From Malus domestica (taxonomy: Eukaryota > Streptophyta > Magnoliopsida > Rosales > Rosaceae), in NCBI RefSeq assembly GCF_042453785.1, contig NC_091674.1:30639501-30703500 (forward strand): a stretch of 64,000 nucleotides of DNA. Reading direction: 5' to 3'. Every line of letters starts with the position of its first letter. Positions within the stretch are counted from its first letter, which is position 1. The notes beneath the pieces are model-generated. The model did no database searches. It was given only the letters and a program-made list of their open reading frames with translations, and was not told the DNA's origin. Of this stretch, positions 1 through 11,357 are shown one piece after another. The position numbers and the translations under genes were made by a program.

Positions 1-52
1 AGCAGTTAATAAACCATCACAAGTTTTCAATATTATAGTGAAATTCTCTAAC

Positions 53-2969
53 CTTATCTTGCAATCGCACAACTTTATCGGTAACAAAGGCATACTCTGC
101 CTCCAAAATCTCTCGTTCAAGTTCAATCCCTTTTGACGCTGCCATTTTCTTTAGAGATAATTTTGTTTGATGAGTGTCGGAGATCTTCCTCCTGAGCTCT
201 ACAAGAAAAAAAAAAGAGTTCCACATAATGATACACCAAACACAAACATGGATTTCAACATTGATAATTTAGTTTGATGAGTGTCGGAGATCTTCCTCCT
301 GAGCTCTACAAGAAGAAAAAAGAGTTCCACATAATGATACACCAAACACAAACATTGATTTCAACATTGATAATTTAGTTTGATGAGTGTCAGAGATCTT
401 CCGTACTTTATGAAATTATTCACTGCTTTGCTATATAAAGTCAATATGAGGCCAAAAAAGAAGTCGGTCTATTCTTAATCTACTAAGTAATATCTCTTAA
501 ATTCAAGCACACTTCACCAAAACACAAATGAAGATCGTTAAAGGGGATTAGTTAACCAAATCCTGTGACTATTGTTCACAGGGGACTGATCAGAACATTT
601 ATTATACTTAAATCCTTTAGCAAGAGGTAGCCCTTGAGATCAAATTTATATTTGAAAATGAAAAAAAATAAATGAATTTAAATAAGTTTTCTAGTTTCCA
701 CACCCAATACATTAGTTTGCGATTCTAGAGAACCTACCTTCCTGGTTCACTTCTTTTAACTCAATTTGCTGTCGAAGTTCTGCTACCTGATTCGCCTGGA
801 CTCCCAAAAGAATAAAAGAAGAAAAAGGGAAACATTTCAGCAGGAGTAAAATACAAAAACAAAAGTATTGAAGTAAGGCAAAGCACACGAGAAGCGTTTC
901 AAATTCCCAAAAATTGAAATGAAAGACAAGAAGGAATGATTTTTACAGTATGATTTCATCCGCCATATTTGAACCATCAAAACAATTTAACCACCTGGAC
1001 AACTCCATTGCTCAAAACTTCAATTCAGAAGATTATAAAATGTCCATTAGGACCACATCAATCATTTAAATCAGGATACAATCATACCTCTAATTGAAGA
1101 TTCCATTGAACATTGGCTAGGGATTTTGCAAGGTCTGCATTTGCAGTCTGCAATCAATTTTAACATTTAGTAATAAAAAAATCCTAAATATGAGCACGGA
1201 CTAAAAAGGTCAACAAAAAGGGAAATTCGTACTTCTAGACGTAGTGGTAAAAAACATGAACTCAGAATGAAATAGAATATTTTTCTAATACACACAAGAA
1301 ACAGATGGAAAAAGGTTGTAGTACCTCCAGTTTAGCCAACCGCACAAAGGCTTCCATTCTAGTGTTGTTATGTTTCTGCTTTTCTAAATCAGCAGCTTCC
1401 ATGGTTTCCATCATAGTCATTTGCAGCTTTGAAGCCTGAAGCAGAAGGTAAATTTAAGTAATAACATTTTGCGCAATACGATAAAGAAGTTCAATTTCCT
1501 TAGATAAAACAACAATGAAAAAAATAGGATTACTGCAGCCAACCTAGGAAGAATGATAAGAACAAAATCCTAATAATCTTATTCTTACCTCTTGTGCTTG
1601 TTGTTTCACTTGCTTTTCAAGTATTTTTTCCAAGCTCTGCTTCTCGCCCTCCAATCTGGCAACCATATTTTCCCTCTCTTTGATGGCCTCCACAGCTTTA
1701 GCTGCCGCTTTCTCCGCCAGAATCTTCTCCCTCTTCTTTCTCCTTTCCTCCTTTTCACGCTCACTCTCGGAATCAGAACTTGAACCTGAGTCTGTGTCCG
1801 ACTCGGAGCTCCCATCAGTTACCGAAGTAAAACCTCGCCTTAAATCATCAGAGGTAGAACTTCTAGACGCTTCATTAGACTCATTCTTTCTCAACCGATC
1901 ACCCACATTCGCCCCTTCTAACTTCTTATTAGAACCCCAATCGTCCTTCTTTACTGAATGTAAATTACCCTCGGAAGAAAGCTCCTTAATATCAAAACGC
2001 TCACCATTTTCCTCATTTCCCTTATCTTTTATTTCCTCCAAAGTGTTTAAACCCACATCTCTAAAATCCAACTGTCGTCCTTCCAAAATCTTACCATCAC
2101 GCTTCAACTCAACACGAGAAGACCTCTCCGGTGTATCTGAAACAGAAAAGCCAGATTCCTCCCCATCACTTACTTTCGCATTCAACTTACTTCCTTCCCC
2201 ACCACTTGCCCTCCGCGGGGTCTTCACAATATTATTACCACCACTCTTTTGACTCCTCTTAACCTCCAAAACCGACAAACTCGATGTGGAACTGGCACTC
2301 CCCTGCCTCCTACCATCCTTCCTCAAACTACGAACCCCGGGGAAACCACTGCCGCGACTCGCGGCAGAAGTAGTTCCCCGATTCGGTGTACTACTAAGGA
2401 GTTGAGTCCAGTCACTATCAGTAAGACTCTTCCTTGGTTTCGGAATTCCAACAATCTCTCTATCCCTATTACTGTTACCACTACTACCATCATCATTAAT
2501 GTTAATCTTGTTACTAACAATGTTTAAGCACGGATCGCTGGTTAATTTTCCGCGATAATCACTAATTTGATTTTCTAGGGTTTTCTTCTTCAACTGATCC
2601 TTCAAAGGCACACTGCCCCCCGCTTTCGTCGGAGTCTCCAAGCTCAATTCGTCGGCGATCTGCTTCTCGTTTTTCCGCAGCGACTCCGCAGCTTGCTGAT
2701 CAATCTGAACCGTCCGTTTCACAATCACACGGATTTTACATTACTAATCCAAACAGATAGAACTCAAAAATTAAATAACACAATTAAAATAAAAAATTGC
2801 AGATCGACTAGTTTGTTTCGAAGAATTAGAAAAAAATTAGGACTTTTTTTAATTTAATTTTTGTTTAATTCCATAGTTTTCTGGATTGGGAGGAGAAGGA
2901 GGAGAAGAATTGAACCTGTTGGAGGAGAGTTTCGGCGGCTCTGAGCTTGGAGGAGATCCAGTTCGCCAT
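53..2969 (-). CDS. GC2: Golgin candidate 2, 5' part (gene runs off the left edge)
   Basis: Coiled-coil Golgi-matrix protein; plant golgin candidates are tail-anchored in the Golgi membrane. Six coding exons are readable with GT/AG borders and intact phase: 2916-2969, 1589-2704, 1325-1435, 1088-1147, 738-795 and 53-198, 1545 nt or 515 codons with no stop. The start ATG at 2969 opens MANWISSKLRAAETLLQQ, which I recognise from Arabidopsis GC2 (At1g18190). Residues 19-390 are a polar, Ser-rich linker with DQQAAESLRK near its start and an acidic Ser/Asp stretch before a charged coiled coil. The later exons continue the coil (ETMEAADLEKQKHNNTRMEA, LEAEY, VRLQDK). The C-terminal coil and membrane anchor lie outside the window. 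It is followed on the same strand by the Rab gene. A 107-bp tandem repeat duplicates the acceptor of the last visible exon. Confidence 0.93.
165..405. repeat. 107/106-bp tandem repeat overlapping a GC2 exon acceptor
   Basis: Near-identical units start at 165, 272 and 378; the third is cut short. The unit contains the first part of GC2 exon 6, its acceptor (AG next to 198) and about 60 bp of intron. The second unit keeps a complete copy of the acceptor and exon start (exon would begin at 305); the third stops before the acceptor. Reading on from the extra acceptor meets an in-frame TAG at 199-201. Confidence 0.9.
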
Positions 2970-3730
2970 GGTCGTTCTAGTTCAGCGAAAACGCAGCGTT
3001 TAGTGTTTCTGGAGAGAATCGAAGTGCATTGTTGGCGAAACGCAGCGTTTTGTATTTGCAGAGGATGAAGGAAGAGGACGGAGGAGGAGGAGGAGGAAGG
3101 AGGCGGGGGAAATGGGACGGGAGAACGAACGATGTGATGAAAGGAGGAGAAGGGAGGAGGGTGAGAAATGAGAATGCCCGAGTGACGGGCGGGTGACGGT
3201 GTGAGTTCTTGGGCCGTTAGATTTCGGGTGACCGGTACAGATTGTTTTGTGGGTCCCGCTGGGTTAAAGCGATGTGATTAAAGCGGGAGGGAGACTTAAC
3301 GCGCGTGTTGGACAACGACCGACCAGCGAACGTTTGGTGGTTTTGGGCTGTTTGGTTGCGGTTTATGGTCTATCAAACGGTTAGCCCAACTAGACAAATT
3401 AGGGGTGGGCATTCCGGTGTTTGGATTCTTAGGATCGGATTGGATTACTCAGCCGGCAGTCAGCCCGACTAAAATTATTCATATTACTTCATACACATAT
3501 CATGAGAATATCCGAGAGTTTTTTGTTTTGTTTTTCAAAAAGTTTAGAGGGAGATTGGTTACTCTTGCAACCAGCGTCATAACATACATGAACCTCGAAC
3601 TGAAATGACTTACGCGTGGCATCTACCACCAAAATTCATGTAAGAATTTACATTGCACACTATCGATGACGGCTGGCAGCACATAATACATATATCGTGA
3701 AAATTCATGTATACTTTTAGGTTACACGAA
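2970..3730. other. GC2 upstream region / Rab gene downstream region
   Basis: This is 761 bp between the GC2 start codon and the Rab stop codon. It should hold the GC2 promoter and 5' UTR and the Rab 3' UTR. The part near GC2 (3060-3330) is purine- and G-rich with several CG dinucleotides. I see no convincing TATA box and no other gene. Confidence 0.5.
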
Positions 3731-5722
3731 CTAATTTGAGCAACAATAACTAGATTTTTTAGTCGCCGTAACTTCAAGATCATCACCAATATGGATGGTT
3801 TCTGTCGCACCACCAAGACTTGTACTCGCAGCACTCGTTTCTTCCACTTTTGCTTCCAAAATCTTTTGCCTAGTAATTTCATGAATCTTATAAACCATAT
3901 CCAAAAACACTTGCTCCACGTTCACATTCTCTAACGCAGAAGTTTCCATGAAGCACAAGCCTTCTGCCTCTGCTAAACTTTTGCCTTCTTCCTCGTCGAC
4001 CTGTCGAGACTGGCTCAAGTCCGACTTATTTCCGACGAGGACGATGACCATGTCGGAGTTGCCAAATTCGCGAAGCTCCCGCAGCCAGTTTCTCACGTTT
4101 TCGAAGGATTGTCTCGCGGAAATGTCGTACACTAGAATGGCGCCGAGCGCCCCACGGTAGTATGAGCTCGTGATTGCTCTAAATCTGCATTGATAAATCA
4201 AAGTATAATTAACTGCCACTAGTCCATATTGCTTTTGACTTTAGTAATTAGTACTTATAACAAAAACGTTAACTATTGCAAAAGTGTGTTTGTGTAGGAA
4301 ATAATTATGCTTATAAGCGCTTTTATAAGAAGTGCTTTCAATGCTTCTTGTAAATGCATCCTGAAAAAGCACCTAATATAGTCTATAAACACTTACAAGT
4401 TTTTCAACGCAGTCAAAAGGGTATATTATTTTGCAGGCAAATATTAGTGGAAGAGGAATCAAATCTACGATTTTATGTGCAAGAGATAAATATTTTTAAT
4501 CACTTAAACTACAAGTCTATTACATCAAAAAATGTTTTTAACCCTATTAAAAAACAATCCCAAACAAACCCTGAATTTCGAAAATTCGCATGGTGTAGAT
4601 CACACTCATAATATCTTGTTTTATTAATGCATATCAATTGCATGGTCTGTTTTATTTAATTTAAGTACGTTACGTATAAATTGTTCGATGAAGAAACTTT
4701 TTCTACCACCTCAAGAATCTAAGATTAAAAAAGTCAACTAGAACAAGTGAAAAGCATGAAACTATTAGCAGGTTCCCTTAAAAATAAAAAATAAAAAGAA
4801 TGAAACTAGGGTAAAATACCCTAATTGGCGGCCATTTTTACCCTAATTAACGGCCACCCAATGATTAATCACGTAATGACAAAGACGTCCAACAAAACAA
4901 ATAAAAGGAATCAGATTAACGAACTCCAAACTTTGAGGCAAAGAGTCCAATAAGAATCTCACTTTGAAAGAGTCTCTTTATCATTTATCTTCTCAATTAA
5001 ATTTGAATTTGTATTTTGTATGTAAAAGGGCCCCACTTAGGAGTATAATTACAACTTTAGACGTTAATGGGACCAAATCATGAAAGGGAAGGCACGGTTG
5101 GACAATTGTGTTCGTATCCATAATCCAGTTGCTTCAAAAGATGGACAAACTTGAAAACATCTTTAAACTAAAAAAATATAATAAAATTAAAAAAACAAAA
5201 GAGAAGAACATATGAAAATTAGGGAAAACTAATCACATATGAAAATAATATTAAACTTAATAATAATTCTACATAAACGGGACGAAGAATGTGGTTCTAT
5301 CTATATAACGGATATAAACAGATATAAAACATAAACATGAAAGCGCACGGAAGCGAATAAAATGAGAGTTGACTAACATACGCCTTCAGAATGACGCATG
5401 ATGTTCTAAACCAACAACAGAAGACGAGAGTTTCTCCCAAAGACTATGATCAAATGAAACACGATCAAAATTAAGAAGATGAAGCGAGGCAGGCATACCT
5501 TTCTTGGCCGGCAGTGTCCCAAATTTGAGCCTTGACAAGTTTATCAGCGACCTTGATATTCCGGTAAGCGAATTCGACGCCGATGGTGGGCTTGGAATCC
5601 AACCGGAATTCGTCTTTGGAAAACCTGGACAGCAAATTTGATTTGCCAACTCCGGAGTCTCCGATCAAAACTGCCTTAAACAAGTAATCACACTCTTCAT
5701 CGATCGAATCACCCATCAACAT
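3731..5722 (-). CDS. RABA6: Rab GTPase, RABA6-type
   Basis: Small GTPase of the plant RabA (Rab11-like) clade, acting in post-Golgi and trans-Golgi/endosome traffic. Two exons, 5499-5722 and 3731-4184, with GT/AG borders in matching phase, give 225 residues. All G motifs are visible: GDSGVGKS (residues 21-28), [16 protein letters not shown] (68-75, split by the intron at the usual RabA place), NKSD and ETSAL. The C-terminus YCCSN carries the double cysteine for geranylgeranylation. The N-terminus [16 protein letters not shown] and the sequence overall fit Arabidopsis RABA6a/b; At1g18200 (RABA6b) sits beside GC2 there, as here. Two in-frame ATGs (5722 and 5716) follow an in-frame TAG; either could start the protein. 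The 1.3-kb intron carries MITE-like sequence. Confidence 0.95.
4284..4572. mobile_element. MITE-like insertion in the Rab intron
   Basis: The left end reads GTGTGTTTGTGTAGG and the right end, on the other strand, reads AGGGTTTGTTTGGGATTG. These look like imperfect terminal inverted repeats around AT-rich non-coding DNA with the 'agaagtgctttcaatgcttc' type of subterminal sequence. No clear target duplication was found, so the borders are approximate. Confidence 0.4.
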
Positions 5723-5844
5723 CTATGCTAATTAATTACTTGATGATCCAATTAACCACAACTGAGAACAAGTTAAGAACACTTCGAAACAAATTGGAAA
5801 GAAGCAAAGCAAAAGGAGAGCTGGAGGAAGAGACGTTTATGTTG

Positions 5845-5846
<2 letters not shown>

Positions 5847-5896
<50 letters not shown>

Positions 5897-5932
5897 GTAT
5901 ATATATATATGTATGTATGTATAGATAGATAG
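5847..5932. repeat. AT / TATG / TAGA compound microsatellite
   Basis: A run of AT dinucleotides passes into TATG tetranucleotides, AT again, TATG again and then TAGA. It lies about 125 bp upstream of the Rab start codon, in its promoter or 5' UTR, and is likely to vary in length between alleles. Confidence 0.95.
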
Positions 5933-8292
5933 GTTTTTGGGATTGTTCATTTGCTTTTGGAGGGTGCCGAGTCTCTTTACATGTGAAAACGTTGAAAACG
6001 ACATCATGAGTGCCTCCGCAGGCTGTCGAGGTTAGTACGTGTCATTAGCACACGCTAAACAAACTTAATCTTTAATTCACCACAAGTTTTTCTTCTACGC
6101 AAATTACAACAGATATTGTTAGCGAGAAATAATTATACAAAAATCTCAATTATAGTGAAATAATTGTTCAACTAATATACAAAGTCGTAGTTTTAGTGAA
6201 GAGTCGTTTGTTGTTGCTCTCAATCTATTGAAAGTGTTCTCGTAAATTGGGAGTTAAAAACATAAAATGATATTGAAGTCATCGCAACTCAAAGTATTTG
6301 CTATTAAGAAACACATAGAAGTCCATCACGAATCCTCAAAATTGTATTGCTTTCCCTTTAAATTTTAATGCGGAGAGTCCATCATGTTGTCTTTTTTTCT
6401 TTATATATTTTTTTTGTCGAAAAAGCAAGCAATTTCCTTAAAAAAGGTCACTAGCGACCACAAAGGTGTCGGCCGAAGAAAACGAACTTCACGTAGAATT
6501 CAACGAAGGTGTTTGCAGTGCAAAAATATATCAACCTTCAACAAGAAAAATACTCTTAACCAAATTTGGCTACCAAACCGTCAGACCTAAAAGAGGCAAC
6601 AGACTAATATTCATGTGACATGTTACATGTTACATGTGATTAGATTTACATTTACTTGGTACAACGATGGATTGAGGCCTTGAAGCCCATTCCCTTTTTG
6701 GGCTTCAATTGGACACAACGGACACAAACCTATCTGAATTGTTTTACTTATTTCCCTTTGTCCACAAGAATTGAAAGGAAAATCTTTCATCCGCGACAGC
6801 AACCACCCAAAATGATTATTTATTTACAATTCGGACATACAAAATTAACATCATTTTGTCACACAAAATCATCGTAGTTGCTGCAAAACTCTTTATTAGA
6901 GGTGGACTCTGCAACTACGTGCCAATAATAAAAAGGGTATTAACAAGTGCTTCAGAATATATTAAGGAGTGCGTTAACAATTGATTTGACAACAGAGTTG
7001 GTTGATTAGAAGTTTGGCATACCAAGCATACAGAGCCTCCAAAATGTTATAAGATGCCCATACTTTGCTCCCATAAGAAAGAACGGAGCTACTTGTAACT
7101 CAGAAAAGTTGTGCTTCCATTACTAATCACGCAAAGCAAGCAATTCCGAATTCAAACACTGCCTTAATGTTTTGTTTGTCATTACCTTGAGGGTCATGGA
7201 TGGCTCTCCTGAATTAAGCCGAAATAAAAGAATGAGCATTGGATACAAATGAAGCCCCCTGAAACAAAGAAAAGAGTGGCCGAAAGGGAAACAACAAGTA
7301 CCTTTGACAGATTGAATTGGAGACAAATGAAGCACCCAAAAACAAAAGTCCGATTTGGGAAATCCTGAAAAAAATGCTGAAATGATTGAATTGGTTAAGA
7401 TTATATGTTTTTTTTTAATGTGGGAAAAGTAAATGAGAGTAGCAGTAGACTAGTAGTCACCTAAAGTTAATTCCTTTGGCAAAGCAAGAGGAAAGGAAGA
7501 AGAGAGATTGATGGGGGGAATGATGACTTCTTTTAGATCTGGTGTGGACTGGGTTCTGAGAGAAGTGGCGAGACTGATAGTGAGAGAAAGGGGAGGGCAG
7601 GATTGGAAAATTGAAAGGGATAAAGGGGTCAAATTATTTTTGAAAGGGATAAATTGCAAATCTATTGGGATCAAGGGAGCCCAATGCCCCCGCATTGGCT
7701 CCACTACTGATTTAGTTGAATCAAGAAATGGTTGCCTGGCTGGTGTCCTACTGTGGATGAGCAAGCGGAGATACATCCAAATTGATGGCCACGTTAGCCC
7801 CAATTCCATTCATACCAAATCAATAATGGCAAGTTCTCGTTTTTTTTTTAAATGGACCAGCTAATGGTCAAGTCGCAATGGTTCATTTTCTTGGATGTTT
7901 GAAATACTTATAGATACATTTCAGTCTCTTTCTGACGGTTATCATGTGATTTATCGGTATTGAGAATTAAACATAAGATGAATTGTGTAGAATATAGATA
8001 TGGAATTCTCTCCAATCAATAATAGTAAGTTCCAAAAAACAAATTTGGTAATATTATGATGTCTTCGTAACTTCTCCGAAGAATGGATTGTTGATGCTTC
8101 AAGGAAAACTACAATATTTTTTTAGAAAAAGAGGACCACATTCATTAAAAATGGTCCCCCTCCTGCGCAGTAATTTTTGCTGTAAGGCTTAAATTTCTCG
8201 TTGCACTGCAACCTCAACTTGCAAATCAAACCTATCCTTTGAAGTGGAACCACTTCGATCAATTTGGTTCACGGATTAGAGGCTTGAGAATG
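5933..8292. other. Intergenic region without a recognised gene
   Basis: AT-rich DNA between the Rab promoter and the tandem duplication. The longest open frame on the plus strand (7508-7864, 118 codons) is low in recognisable motifs and I match it to nothing. The stretch 7490-7800 is less AT-rich than its surroundings and may be the remnant of a repeat. No RNA gene was seen. Confidence 0.5.
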
Positions 8293-9492
8293 GGTACAAA
8301 ATTCCCTTTCGATTTGGATCGTAGTACAGAGGGGCTATTTCTTTTGTCTGTGATTCGAGAAGACTTAATTATGGCAAATTTCATACCGAGAAGAATGTCT
8401 AGAGTTTAATAAGATCAAAATAAACTTATATTATGTTTTTGTGAAATATTTCGTATGAATGACGTAGTTGACTGCCTCTACTCAAATTTTTTTACTCTAT
8501 TTGAATTGGCAACTTGACTTGAGCGATTAAACCTAAGAATTTCTCTTAAGATAGAGCAAAATATTTAGCCAAAATTCTATTGTACTTCTGCGTGTGACAT
8601 GCATTAATACAATAAAGCATTGAATGTGTGAATAAAAATCTAACGGTCAAGAATTCAGGTGCATCTTATAATTCAAAGGAAAACTAATGAAAAAAGCTTG
8701 AAAACTTTGAGTTTTAACGATAATGACAAAATAAAGGGTAAAGTAAATAGTACCAAAATTGATTTTTTAGTATAAAAATATAATTTTTTGTTAAAATAAA
8801 CGGTATCTGTAATTTTTTGTTAAAGTTCTCATAATTCAATCCATACAATAGAATATAGGAGTAGGGTCATAATTCCTAAAGTTTTGGCAACTTGGCAGCC
8901 CAACCACGTCTGAACTCTGTTCATCGCGTGTTGCACCTCCCACCAATCCCCGTCTGAGAGTTGACTCGTCAACGCCCCTTCTCATTGCGCCATTGACGGC
9001 TACATCTCACCACCCCCACTACTACACTAGCTCGGTAGCTCCGCCGCCGCCCACCACCTTCGGCCGCCAAAAACTAACTTATTTCTTCCCGTATTTTCAC
9101 ATCAATATTCTCAAAAAGCAAATCAAATCAAATCAAAAGGGAAATTAATAGCGCAATAACATTCATTCAACCAAAAGGGTCCAAGCGAGAGAGGATTTTC
9201 TCGAGAAACAAACAGAAAATAGAGGGAAATGTGATGCGATTTCGAGCAAATTAACCACAATATAATCACAAAAACTACACATATTAAAGAGAAGGATGAG
9301 ATCAGATCCCATTTTTCGATATCCACATCCAGTTGATGATCTAATCTACACGTATATTATTTCCCTATATTTCAAAAGTTAAGCCCTAACTTTGTCAACT
9401 TTCAAGGGATGGAGTTCGGATTTAAAATCAGCTTCTAGATTGAGAGAGACGACTACGTTGTGGCGGCACTAGACGGCGGCGTTAGCGGTGGT

Positions 9493-9972
9493 TCAGTTGG
9501 TGGAGACGCTGTGTCCCATCATCTTCTTAAACTCCTCGAAATTCACATTCCCGTCGCCGTCGGTATCGACGGACTTGATCATCCGGTTGCAATCCTCGAC
9601 CGTGCAGGCCATGTTGAGGCGGCTGAGCACCAGGTGGAGTTCGTTGGTGGAGATGAGGCCGTTGCGGTCCTGGTCGTAGAGATCGAAGGCGTCCTTGAGC
9701 TCAGCGGCGCCGCCGTCCTTGGAGCCGGCGACCCAGAAGGCGTTGAACTCGTCGAGGCAAATGAAGCCATCGTTGTCGGTGTCGAGATCGACCATGACGC
9801 GCTTGAGCTCGTCGCCGGATACGTTGGAGCCGAGGGCCTTGAGGACGTTGCCGAGCTCGTTGACGGAGATCTTGCCATCGCCGTTGGCGTCGAAGCTTTT
9901 GAAGACCTTCTGGACCTCGTCGGTGACGACGGGCTTGGGACCGGTGGAGGTTGGGGCTCCGTTGGTTGCCAT
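9493..9972 (-). CDS. CML27: Calmodulin-like protein, CML27-type (copy A)
   Basis: Intronless gene for a 159-residue EF-hand calcium sensor, probably cytosolic or nuclear since no signal or membrane segment is seen. Four loops of the canonical 12-residue type are present: 28-39 (DANGDGKISVNE), 64-75 (DTDNDGFICLDE), 100-111 (DQDRNGLISTNE) and 136-147 (DTDGDGNVNFEE). All have Asp at position 1 and Glu at position 12, so all four should bind calcium. The short N-terminal lead and the length match the Arabidopsis CML26/CML27 pair (At1g73630/At1g18210), which lie next to RABA6 genes there. The coding region is much more GC-rich than its flanks. A TATA box lies 84 bp upstream. A near-identical sister gene follows 5.4 kb to the right. 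The partner proteins cannot be told from sequence. Confidence 0.95.
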   Translation of the reverse strand: MATNGAPTSTGPKPVVTDEVQKVFKSFDANGDGKISVNELGNVLKALGSNVSGDELKRVMVDLDTDNDGFICLDEFNAFWVAGSKDGGAAELKDAFDLYDQDRNGLISTNELHLVLSRLNMACTVEDCNRMIKSVDTDGDGNVNFEEFKKMMGHSVSTN

Positions 9973-10055
9973 GGTTGCTGGAATTTCTGGCTTTTTGGTA
10001 GTTGTGTGTTCTCAGAGCTTTCAGAATTCAAGAGAGGAAGGAGGAAGTATGTAGG

Positions 10056-10063
10056 TTTATATA
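10056..10063 (-). promoter_or_regulatory. TATA box of CML27 copy A
   Basis: Read on the minus strand the site is TATATAAA, 84 bp before the ATG at 9972, at a normal distance for a transcription start near 10030. The same box is kept in copy B at 15411-15418. Confidence 0.7.
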
Positions 10064-10272
10064 GCAAAAATATGATGGTGGTCGGGAGAAGTTGGGAGGG
10101 AAGGAATTTTTTTGTAGCCACCAATAAAAATGCCGCCAAGAAAAGCGGGGAAAATTATAGAGAGAAAAAGAAAGGGGGACAAAAATTAGAATTTAAAAAT
10201 GATAAATTATATTAATGGCCCTTGAATTATAGTTCGTATTCCACTTTAGAGCTAGTTCACTCTTAAAAAATA

Positions 10273-10739
10273 GAGTAAATTGTAATTATGGTCCCTTAAT
10301 TTTAACTCAATTGGAGTAATGATCTATCAAGTAAAAATTCATTACCATTAGTCTCTCAACTCATCAAAACGTGTGGATATGGTCCCTCAACTAAAAATTC
10401 ATTACCATTGGTCCCTCAACTTTAATTCCACTGAAGAAATGATCCCTTAATTTTAACCCAATTGTAGCAATGGTCCTTCCAACATAACTCGTTTTGCCAA
10501 ATTTTTTGACGTAGTTGACGAAAATGACCATAATTACATACTTTGATGAGTTGAGAGACCCTAATTATATAAATGGTTATTCAAACATAACTTATTTTGA
10601 CAAAATTTTGATGAAATTGATGAAAATGACTATAACTACACATTTTGATAAGTTAAGGGACCAATGGTAATGGATTTTTAGTTGAGGGACTATTACTCTA
10701 ATTTGATTAAAGTTGAGGGACAATTGCTACAATTTACTC
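10273..10739 (+). mobile_element. 467-bp MITE, first copy, 9-bp target duplication
   Basis: Ends are GAGTAAATTGTA and TACAATTTACTC. The element is flanked by an exact 9-bp duplication, TAAAAAATA (10264-10272 and 10740-10748), which points to the Mutator-like group. It is non-coding and full of short inverted repeats of the type 'ggtccctcaac'. A second copy of the same length lies 151 bp further on in reverse orientation. Confidence 0.85.
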
Positions 10740-10890
10740 TAAAAAATAAGCTGGGCAAAGTTCATTTAATCCATCCAAATGAATAATAATTGACCTGATT
10801 AAACAGTTATTGGCCAAGTGCATCTCCATTCTTAAAAAAATGAGTTGGTCCAAAGTCTAGTCAATTAGTATTAAAATATTATTAATTTTT

Positions 10891-11357
10891 GAGTAAATTG
10901 TAGCAATGGTCCCTCAACTTTAATCAAATTTGAGCAATGGTCCTTCAACTAAAAATTCATTACCATTGGTCCCTCAACTTATCAAAATGTGTAGCTATAG
11001 TCATTTTCATCAATTTCGTCAAAATTTTGTCAAAATAAGTTATATTGGAATAACCATTTATATAATTATGGTCCCTCAACTCATCAAACTGTGTAATTAT
11101 GGTCATTTTCGTCAACTACGTCAAAAAATTTGTCAAAACGAGTTATGTTGGAAGGATCATTGCTACAATTAAGTTAAAGTTAAGAGATCATTTCTCCAGT
11201 TGAATTAAAGTTGAGGGACTAATGGTAATGAATTTTTAGTTGAGGGACCATAGCTGTACGTTTTGATGAGTTGAGAGAGCAATGGTAATGGATTTTTAGT
11301 TGAGGGACCATTGCTCCAATTGAGTTAAAGTTAAAGGACTATGGCTACAATTTACTC
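10891..11357 (-). mobile_element. 467-bp MITE, second copy, inverted, 9-bp target duplication
   Basis: This is the reverse complement of the 10273-10739 copy at high identity, with its own exact 9-bp duplication TTAATTTTT (10882-10890 and 11358-11366). The separate duplications show two independent insertions, not one large foldback. Together they make a hairpin with arms of about 467 bp and a 151-bp loop. Confidence 0.85.

Noticed and set aside
1680-2252. 190-codon plus-strand frame opposite GC2 exon 2
   Set aside because: Serine-rich shadow of the golgin coding strand, whose exon borders and phase are consistent.
7508-7864. 118-codon plus-strand frame
   Set aside because: No recognisable motif, no clear promoter and no sign of exon structure; more likely part of an old repeat.
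9123-9326. 67-codon minus-strand frame repeated at 14480-14683
   Set aside because: Similarity between the two only reflects the tandem duplication. It lies in the 3' region of the CML27 genes and resembles no known protein.
9460-10215. Long plus-strand open frame opposite CML27 copy A (and 14814-15356 opposite copy B)
   Set aside because: It is the shadow of a GC-rich EF-hand gene; it has no family features, while the minus-strand reading has four perfect EF-hand loops.
10273-11357. A single 1.1-kb foldback transposon
   Set aside because: Each 467-bp arm has its own terminal repeats and a different 9-bp target duplication, so these are two insertions.
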